Assembly: GCA_002729515.1 (NCBI GenBank)
Contig: PBYF01000125.1
Coordinates: 1-35,126, forward strand
Origin: Deltaproteobacteria bacterium
GTDB lineage: Bacteria > Myxococcota_A > UBA9160 > SMWR01
Reading direction: 5' to 3'
Length of the DNA: 35,126 nt
Shown: one piece after another, positions 29,990 through 35,126 of the stretch
Numbering within the stretch: the stretch's first letter is position 1
Layout of the letters: every line of letters starts with the position of its first letter
The notes under the pieces: model-generated
Seen by the model: only the letters and a program-made list of their open reading frames with translations
Database searches by the model: none
Told to the model about the DNA's origin: nothing
Translations under genes and position numbers: made by a program

Positions 29990-30436
29990 CTAGAAGGAAC
30001 CCTGCTGTCCAGCCGGATCCGCGGCCTCGAACTTCGACGGGCACTTCGCCAGCACCTTGTCGGCGCGGAACGGGTCCCCGACCCCGGTCAGGGTTCCCTC
30101 GACCACGACCTCGGCACCGTCCTTGAAGAGATCGGGAGTCTCCAGGCTCACAAACACCACCGGAAACGGCGGGCCGCTGCCGCCGGCGTGGGGCGGGTCG
30201 TTCACGATGGAGAAGTGGACCTGCTTTCCCGCGACGTCGCGTCGGATCGATCCGATGGCGACGTAGCCGTGCACTCGTGCCGCATTTCCCACCTGTTGTG
30301 CCTCCGCCGCGCGAAAGTCGTCGAGGTGTTGGAAGTACGAGAAGGAGGCCGCCGCTTCGAGGTTCGTCGCGGTGTACCACCCGAGCAGGAGGGCGATGAC
30401 GGTGGCGCCCAGGGCGATCTGCATTCCCTTCGACAC
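29990..30436 (-). CDS. ccmE: heme chaperone CcmE, C-x3-F variant
   Basis: A 148-residue periplasmic heme chaperone: basic N-terminus, one membrane anchor (MQIALGATVIALLLGWYTAT) and an OB-fold beta barrel (ARVHGYVAIGSI, VHFSIVND, VVFVSLETPDLFKDGAEVVV, GVGDPFRADKVLAKCPSKFE). Classical CcmE binds heme covalently through His in H-x3-Y; a second known class uses C-x3-Y. Here the site reads CPSKF: Cys132 with Phe136 in place of Tyr. The C-terminus is short. The start is uncertain: GTG 30436 is preferred; ATG 30424 has a purine tract too close, and TTG 30472 is further upstream. First gene of the ccm operon, divergent from the aminotransferase. Confidence 0.9.
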   Translation of the reverse strand: MSKGMQIALGATVIALLLGWYTATNLEAAASFSYFQHLDDFRAAEAQQVGNAARVHGYVAIGSIRRDVAGKQVHFSIVNDPPHAGGSGPPFPVVFVSLETPDLFKDGAEVVVEGTLTGVGDPFRADKVLAKCPSKFEAADPAGQQGSF

Positions 30437-30559
30437 GCGCCGAAACGTATCCGAGGGCCTCGAGGCCGTCAAAGATCGGGCTTGCGAAACGTCAGGAATT
30501 CCAAAGAGTTCTGTTCCGGCTGTGCTTGACGCGGCGGCTGCGTGTGGCTACCCGGGGGC

Positions 30560-31714
30560 ATGTCTTCGCGCTTTGCCCCGCGCGCCCTGGGCGTCGAGCC
30601 GTTCCTCGCCATGGAGGTGATGGAGCGCGCCTTCGCCCTGGAGCGCGAGGGGGCGCGCGTGGTGCATCTCGAGGTGGGAGAGCCCGATTTTCCGCCGCCG
30701 CCCGCTGCCGTAGAAGCCTGCATCCGCGCGCTGCGCGCGGGTGAGACGCGGTACACGGACAGCCGCGGTCTGCTCGAGTTGCGCGAGGCCGTGGGCCGGG
30801 ACCACGAGCGGCGTTTCGGCACGCCGGTCGCACCCGAGCGCGTTCTCGTGACCAGCGGCACGTCCGCGGCGATGCTCCTCGTCTTCTCGCTGCTGGTGGA
30901 GCCCGGCGATGAGGTAATCATCGGCACACCGCACTATCCCTGCTATCCGAACTTCGTGCGGGTTTGCGGCGGCTCGGCCGTGCTCGTGCCGACGCAGCCG
31001 GAGGAGGGCTACCGCCTGGACCCGGATGCGGTGCGCCGGGCGCTGAGCCCACGCACGCGGGCGATCGTGGTGAGTTCTCCGGCGAACCCGACGGGCGCGA
31101 TCCAGTCGGGCGAAACGCTTCGCGCGCTTGCGGCGCTGGGTCCCCCGCTGGTCTCCGATGAAATCTACGACGGCCTGGTCTACGACGGTGCCCAGGTTAC
31201 TTCCGCTCTGGAGTTGAGCGATGGCGCCTACGTCCTCGATGGATTCTCAAAGCGCTACGCGATGACCGGGTTCCGGCTCGGCTGGGTGATCGCGCCGGTC
31301 TCGGCGTCGCGTCCGCTCCAGGTACTGCAACAGAATCTCTTCATCTCGGCCAACCGTTTCGTGCAATACGCCGGGCTCGCCGCGCTGCGCGACGGCGCGC
31401 CTGCGGTCGAGTCCATGCGTCTTGCCTACGACGCGCGCCGCCACCTGCTGGTCGACGGCCTGCGCGAGCTCGGCTTCCGGATTCCCGTGATGCCCCAGGG
31501 CGCGTTCTACGTCTTCGCCGATGCGCGTGCTTTCGGGAACGACTCGCGTGAGCTCGCCTTTGGGCTGCTCGAGCGCGCCCACGTGGGAACGTGTCCCGGC
31601 GTGGACTTCGGTGCCGCCGGCGAGGGCTGGCTGCGCTTCTGCAGCGCCGCCTCCGAGGCGTCCATCGCCGAGGCGCTCGAGCGCCTCGGTCGCGCACTTC
31701 CGGTCCCCGCGTGA
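30560..31714 (+). CDS. PLP-dependent class I/II aminotransferase
   Basis: A 384-residue fold-type I aminotransferase of the aspartate-aminotransferase-like (Igamma) kind. The PLP lysine is Lys231 in DGFSKRYAMTGFRLGW. Other signatures are VLVTSGTSAAM (phosphate-binding), SSPANPTGA (Asn contacting the pyridine ring), VSDEIYDGLVY (Asp/Tyr contacts) and LRFCSAAS (substrate-carboxylate Arg). ATG 30560 is preferred over an ATG six codons upstream because protein-like sequence begins SSRFAPRALG. Substrate unknown. Its stop overlaps engB by 4 nt (GTGA). Confidence 0.92.
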   Translation: MSSRFAPRALGVEPFLAMEVMERAFALEREGARVVHLEVGEPDFPPPPAAVEACIRALRAGETRYTDSRGLLELREAVGRDHERRFGTPVAPERVLVTSGTSAAMLLVFSLLVEPGDEVIIGTPHYPCYPNFVRVCGGSAVLVPTQPEEGYRLDPDAVRRALSPRTRAIVVSSPANPTGAIQSGETLRALAALGPPLVSDEIYDGLVYDGAQVTSALELSDGAYVLDGFSKRYAMTGFRLGWVIAPVSASRPLQVLQQNLFISANRFVQYAGLAALRDGAPAVESMRLAYDARRHLLVDGLRELGFRIPVMPQGAFYVFADARAFGNDSRELAFGLLERAHVGTCPGVDFGAAGEGWLRFCSAASEASIAEALERLGRALPVPA

Positions 31715-32298
31715 AGATTCGGGCGGCCGAGCATATGGGGGCGGCGGTCGCCGTCTCGGGATTTCCCGCGCCGGGGGCGCCTGAGATCGCGTTTCTAGGC
31801 CGTTCCAACGTCGGGAAGTCGAGCCTTCTAAACCGCCTCGTGCAGCGCAAGGCCCTGGCGCGCATCAGCTCGACTCCGGGCAAGACGCGGCTCCTGCACT
31901 GGTATCGCGTGACGCGGGAAGACGGCGAACTCTGGCTGGTCGACCTCCCGGGCTACGGCTACGCCAAGGTCGCCCGGGAGGAGCGCCGAAAGTGGCAGGG
32001 CGTCGTCGAGAGCTACCTCGGTGCCCGCGAGACGCTGCGGTTGGCGGTGCTGCTGCAGGACCTGCGCCGCGATGTCTCCGACGACGAGACGCTGCTCCTC
32101 GAATGGCTCGATGCGCGGGGCGTTCCGGCGCTCGTCGCCTTCACCAAATGCGACAAGCTCAAGCCCATGCGCCGCGCCGCCCGCGTCCGGGAGCTGCGGG
32201 GTCAGCTGTGCCTTCCGGCGGCGCGCGTCGTTCCCACCTCGGCTGAGAAGGGGCTCGGCATCGCCGAACTCTGGGAGGCGATCGCGGCGCACCTCTAG
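31711..32298 (+). CDS. engB: ribosome-biogenesis GTPase EngB (YihA/YsxC)
   Basis: A 195-residue GTPase with G1 GRSNVGKSSLLN, G2 region STPGKTRLL, G3 DLPGYGYAKV and G4 TKCDK, plus VPTSAEKGLG as the G5. The protein assists 50S subunit assembly and is often essential. The start is GTG 31711, overlapping the aminotransferase stop (GTGA). It ends 36 nt from the convergent cofE stop; I see no clear terminator in that gap. Confidence 0.96.
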   Translation: MKIRAAEHMGAAVAVSGFPAPGAPEIAFLGRSNVGKSSLLNRLVQRKALARISSTPGKTRLLHWYRVTREDGELWLVDLPGYGYAKVAREERRKWQGVVESYLGARETLRLAVLLQDLRRDVSDDETLLLEWLDARGVPALVAFTKCDKLKPMRRAARVRELRGQLCLPAARVVPTSAEKGLGIAELWEAIAAHL

Positions 32299-32334
32299 CG
32301 TGAACGCGTCGCCGGCCTCGCGCGCTGCGGCGTG

Positions 32335-33090
32335 TCAGCGGAACAGGTCGGTGGTCGCATCGCGGAGCGTTGCACCGATGCGTCCGCTGCCGACGAGCGC
32401 GACGCCTTCGATCCAGACGGCGGGAATGCCGGCGTCCTTTCCCATCAGGAGCCCGGCAGCCGCTGCGAGTTGGTCGGCCGTGGCCGGCGCGGTGACCTGG
32501 AGCTCGCGGCCGGTGAGGTCGCTCCCGCCGCGGCAGTCGGTGATGGGGGCAAAGCCCGAGCAGCCGATCGCGACGTCGACGAGTCCTTCGCGCCACGGCC
32601 GTCCGAACGTATCGCTCAAGATGACGCCGAGCGGGCCGGCGCCGCGAGCCTCGAGCGCGTGCCGCAAGCGTTCGGCCGAGGCGTCGGGATCGACGGGCAG
32701 CAGTACGGCGACGTTTTCGGCTGGTGCGTTCGAGAGGTCGACCCCCGCATTGGCGCAGACGAAGCCGTGACGGGTCTCGGTGACGAGCACGCCGCGTCCG
32801 CGACGCACGATGCGAACGCTCTCGCGCAGCACTACCTCGACCTGGCGCGGATCTTTCTCATCTTCGGCTGCGATGCGATGCGCTTCCTCAGACGGCGCGA
32901 CCTCGCGCAGATCGACGAAACGGCCTTCGGCCTTCGACACCAGCTTCTGGCATACGACCAGGTGGCCGTCGGCGAGCTTCGCACCGCAACGCTCGGCCGC
33001 GTCGGAGATGAGAAGGGCGAGGTCGTCCCCTCGCTGCACCAGCGGAATGCCGGGCAGCGCAACGATGCGGAGCGGAGTCGGCGCGCTCAA
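32335..33090 (-). CDS. cofE: coenzyme F420-0:L-glutamate ligase
   Basis: A 251-residue CofE, adding glutamate to F420-0 with GTP. Family segments are VALPGIPLVQRGDDLALLI near the N-terminus, VVCQKLVSKAEGR, the metal-site region FVCANAGVDLSNAP, VILSDTFGRPWREGLVDVAI and a final GRIGATLRDATTDLF. It is the single-domain form without the nitroreductase-like domain of mycobacterial FbiB. The start is TTG 33090, overlapping the cofC stop by 4 nt (TTGA), which supports this rare start and translational coupling. It is the last gene of the minus-strand cof cluster. Confidence 0.93.
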   Translation of the reverse strand: MSAPTPLRIVALPGIPLVQRGDDLALLISDAAERCGAKLADGHLVVCQKLVSKAEGRFVDLREVAPSEEAHRIAAEDEKDPRQVEVVLRESVRIVRRGRGVLVTETRHGFVCANAGVDLSNAPAENVAVLLPVDPDASAERLRHALEARGAGPLGVILSDTFGRPWREGLVDVAIGCSGFAPITDCRGGSDLTGRELQVTAPATADQLAAAAGLLMGKDAGIPAVWIEGVALVGSGRIGATLRDATTDLFR

Positions 33091-33722
33091 CGGGCGATTC
33101 CGAGTGCGTGCAACAAGACGCGAGTGCGATGGCCGCCCCGGGGTGTCGCGAGAAAGGCGTCGAGATCCTCAGGGGCATCGAGATCGAGGGACAGGGACGG
33201 AAGCGGCATCTCGCGCAGTTGCGCGCCTGCGGACTCGGCGTATTCCCGGTGGCGCTTCGCGCTCTCCCGGCCGAAGCCGGCCGGAATGATGTCACGGGGT
33301 CGGCGAAGGAGCGCGGACGTTCCGCCGTCACGGGACGGCGCCAGGCCGACTCCTCGTCGCGGCGACGAGCGGATGAAGCGCGAGAGATCGTCCGTGCACG
33401 CGCCGGCTACATCGCCGAGCAGCACGAGCAAAGCGTTTTCGGGATCCGGCAGGAGTTCGGCGGCGGCCGCCTCGATCGATGGGTTGAGTCCGGGGTCCTC
33501 GCGCAGGAGCACCTCGGCGCCGGCCGCGGTCGCGGCGTCGCCGACTTCGGCATCGGATGTCGTGACCGCGACGCGGTCCACTTCGGGCACCGCGAGCAGC
33601 GCCTCGAGCACGTCCGCCAACATGGTCAGAGAGAGCTGGCGTGCGTTGTCGAGTCCCAGCCGCGGCGCGAGCCGGGATTTCGCAGCGTCTAGAGACTTCA
33701 CCGGGACGACGGCTGCGATCAT
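33087..33722 (-). CDS. cofC: phosphoenolpyruvate/2-phospho-L-lactate guanylyltransferase
   Basis: A 211-residue CofC/FbiD nucleotidyltransferase that activates a three-carbon phosphoacid (2-phospholactate, phosphoenolpyruvate or 3-phosphoglycerate depending on lineage) with GTP for F420 synthesis. Visible signatures are the N-terminal AAVVPVKSLDAAKSRLAP, VAVTTSDAEV, DPGLNPSIEAA and LLVLLGDVAGACTDDLSRFI. Which phosphoacid it uses cannot be read from the sequence alone. ATG 33722 overlaps the cofD stop (ATGA). The open frame extends upstream inside cofD but only as shadow. Confidence 0.9.
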   Translation of the reverse strand: MIAAVVPVKSLDAAKSRLAPRLGLDNARQLSLTMLADVLEALLAVPEVDRVAVTTSDAEVGDAATAAGAEVLLREDPGLNPSIEAAAAELLPDPENALLVLLGDVAGACTDDLSRFIRSSPRRGVGLAPSRDGGTSALLRRPRDIIPAGFGRESAKRHREYAESAGAQLREMPLPSLSLDLDAPEDLDAFLATPRGGHRTRVLLHALGIAR

Positions 33723-34672
33723 CGCAGGGTGTCGGCCAGCGAGAGTACCGTGCGGGCCAGTTCGGCCGCGACGCCGACGTCGCGCATCAGCGTGTCGACG
33801 CTCACGGCCCGAATCCCCAGGGATTCGACGTCCGCGAGTTCCGCGTGATCGCGCTGGTCGAGCACGTAGCCGCTCACGAGATCGGCGTAGAGCCGGGCCA
33901 CTCCGCGTGCCGAGACCTCGGCTCCCACCCCGCGCAGCAAAGCGTCCGCCGGCCCCTTGACCGGCGCGCCGCCCACGATGGGCGAGACCGCGACCACCGG
34001 TGCTCCGCTCGCAGCGATGGCCTCGCGCACGCCCGGCACTGCGAGGATGGGTCCGATCGAGACCACGGGATTGCTCGGGCATACGAGGATCGTGCCGGCG
34101 CTGCGCAACGCGTCGACCACGCCGGGGCCGGGTGCGGCGCGGGTTGCCGCCGACAGGTCCACCGCCTCGACGTCCGACGGTGCGCCGTCGCGCACCAGGT
34201 ATTCCTCGAAGTGCACGCGCGTTCCGGCCCCGAGCACGATGATGCTGGGACAGGGATCCTCGGACATGGGAAGGAGTTTCGTGGCGACGCCGAACGCCCG
34301 CCGAATCTCGTCGGTTACTGCCGCGAGCCCCGCGCCCTCGGCGAGGCGCAGCGTGCGGTGCTGGCAGGTGGCGAAGTCCCGGTCGCCGAGCCGGAACCAG
34401 GTTTCGTGGCCGAGGGCGCCGAGTGCCTCGATCAGCCGGAACGTATCGCCTTCCAGGCCGAAACCCTTTTCGCGATCTGCGCAGCCCGCCAGGCTGTAGA
34501 GGACGATGTCGATGTCCGGTGAGACGTGCACGCCGTAGAAATTCCGGTCGTCGCCGGTATTTACGACGGCGGTGATCTGCGTGGGGTCCACCACGCGCAC
34601 CAGGCCCCGCAGGAAGCGGGCTGCTCCGATGCCGCCGGCCAGGGCGACGACCGGCGTTCGCACGCTGCTCAT
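33719..34672 (-). CDS. cofD: 2-phospho-L-lactate transferase CofD
   Basis: A 317-residue CofD/FbiA, joining the activated phosphoacid to the deazaflavin FO to make F420-0 or its dehydro form. Family segments are VVALAGGIGAARFLRGL, ITAVVNTGDDRNFYGVHVSP, FRLGDRDFATCQHRT (the D-x-D-x-A-T region that binds FO), ILVCPSNPVVSIGPIL and VAVSPIVGGAPVKGPAD. ATG 34672 overlaps the stop of the Ala/Pro-repeat gene upstream. No FO synthase (cofG/cofH) gene is in the window. Confidence 0.94.
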   Translation of the reverse strand: MSSVRTPVVALAGGIGAARFLRGLVRVVDPTQITAVVNTGDDRNFYGVHVSPDIDIVLYSLAGCADREKGFGLEGDTFRLIEALGALGHETWFRLGDRDFATCQHRTLRLAEGAGLAAVTDEIRRAFGVATKLLPMSEDPCPSIIVLGAGTRVHFEEYLVRDGAPSDVEAVDLSAATRAAPGPGVVDALRSAGTILVCPSNPVVSIGPILAVPGVREAIAASGAPVVAVSPIVGGAPVKGPADALLRGVGAEVSARGVARLYADLVSGYVLDQRDHAELADVESLGIRAVSVDTLMRDVGVAAELARTVLSLADTLR

Positions 34673-35126
34673 TGTACGACTTCCTTCGGCGTGGACTCGT
34701 CGCGCTCGAGTGCGCGGAGCTCCGCCTGGAGCCGGGGCAGGCGCCGGGCGATCTCGCGCAGCTCCGGCGAGTCTTCGATGTCCGTTGCGTCGGCGTTGCT
34801 GATCAACGCTTTGAGCGTGTCCCTGTCCCGATCGATCATTTGCTGGAGCTCCGCCCTGCGCCGCTCCGGATCGGATGTCGAGGCGGCCGGTGCGGGCGCG
34901 GCAGCGCGAGGAGTTGCCGACACCGTCGGCGTCGGTACCGCCGCTGCGGTCGCGGTGCTGGGAGCCGCTGCGGTGGGCGCACCCGCTGCGGTCGCGGTGC
35001 TGGGAGCCGCTGCGGCGGGTGCACCCGCTGCGGTCGCGGTGCTGGGAGCCGCTGCGGCGGGCGCACCCGCTGCGGTCGCGGTGCTGGGAGCCGTTGCGGC
35101 GGGCGCACCCGCTGCGGTCGCGGTGC
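34669..35126 (-). CDS. Ala/Pro-repeat protein with helical C-terminus (5' partial)
   Basis: The frame is open from the stop at 34669 (overlapping cofD by ATGA) to the window edge, so only the last 152 residues or so are seen. The upstream part is a low-complexity linker of 14-residue repeats of the type AGAPAAAAPSTATA. The last about 70 residues (RRRAELQQMIDRDRDTLKAL, then ELREIARRLPRLQAELRALE) form charged helices, probably a coiled coil. The first start codon inside the window, GTG 34923, lies after the repeats, but the repeats stay in frame without a stop, so the true start is probably outside. I do not recognise the family. Cotranscription with the F420 genes is likely. Confidence 0.65.
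   Translation of the reverse strand, partial: TATAAGAPAATAPSTATAAGAPAAAAPSTATAAGAPAAAAPSTATAAGAPTAAAPSTATAAAVPTPTVSATPRAAAPAPAASTSDPERRRAELQQMIDRDRDTLKALISNADATDIEDSPELREIARRLPRLQAELRALERDESTPKEVVQ
34942..35126. repeat. 42-bp coding tandem repeats
   Basis: Four full 42-bp units begin at 34942, 34984, 35026 and 35068, and a fifth begins at 35110 and is cut by the window end. They differ at only a few positions. The period is a multiple of three and encodes a 14-residue Ala/Pro/Ser/Thr repeat on the minus strand. The near-identity suggests recent expansion and probable copy-number variation between strains. Confidence 0.92.

Noticed and set aside
30526..30554. Promoter TTGACG for a leaderless aminotransferase mRNA
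   Set aside because: The hexamer at 17 nt spacing, TACCCG, is too far from a -10 consensus to support the claim.

Overview
The window is about 35 kb of very GC-rich DNA (by eye roughly two thirds G+C) from a Gram-negative chromosome, densely packed with short gaps and many 1-8 nt stop/start overlaps. Envelope and cytochrome genes (SppA, BepA-like M48 lipoprotein, MltD-like LysM transglycosylase, PlsB, System I cytochrome c maturation) together with F420 biosynthesis point to a deltaproteobacterial-type lineage (Myxococcota, Desulfobacterota or Binatota-like). This assignment is inferred from gene content, not from a search. No tRNA, rRNA, insertion sequence, phage or CRISPR array was recognised.

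Layout. 1-101: three tandem 25-bp hairpin repeats before a phosphomannomutase/phosphoglucomutase (+). 1475-4002: three minus-strand genes, a SurA-like/DsbA-like lipoprotein, an alpha/beta hydrolase and an ECF sigma factor. 4154-7209: the most unusual block, all minus: MerR regulator, ParA ATPase fused to a glycogen-binding (AMPK/CBM48-like) module, a ParA/MinD-like protein that has lost its P-loop and seems to start at CTG, and a small protein resembling a decayed PD-(D/E)XK nuclease fold. 7371-12888: a tight plus-strand run: 2-phosphoglycerate-kinase-like ATPase, M48 lipoprotein, a 62-residue fragment of a chelatase-type AAA leader, SppA, TrmB and RlmN. 12892-16664: MltD-like LysM protein and Ffh (minus). 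16746-23157: a plus-strand run with a free biotinyl-domain protein, GNAT, SDR dehydrogenase, PlsB, HisI, HisG and Nudix, closed by a perfect 14-bp hairpin. 23223-23711: a zinc-ribbon protein of unknown function behind about 430 nt of structured, apparently non-coding DNA with a strong sigma70-like promoter. 24215-30436: a cytochrome c maturation operon read ccmE-ccmF-CcmI-like-ccmA-ccmB-ccmC (minus). 30560-32298: aminotransferase and EngB (+). 32335-35126: cofE, cofC, cofD and an Ala/Pro-repeat protein running off the window (minus).

How genes work together. The ccm genes form heme export and ligation machinery. The heme chaperone CcmE carries a Cys-x3-Phe version of the heme-binding motif, and a large fusion protein with a CcmI-like helical segment and zinc ribbon stands where CcmI/CcmH functions would be expected. 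cofD-cofC-cofE supply three consecutive steps of F420 synthesis. The MerR/ParA-CBM/P-loop-less MinD-like/nuclease-like set is the best candidate for an undescribed system: one intact positioning ATPase tied to a carbohydrate-binding module, encoded with a catalytically dead relative. Its function is not known to me.
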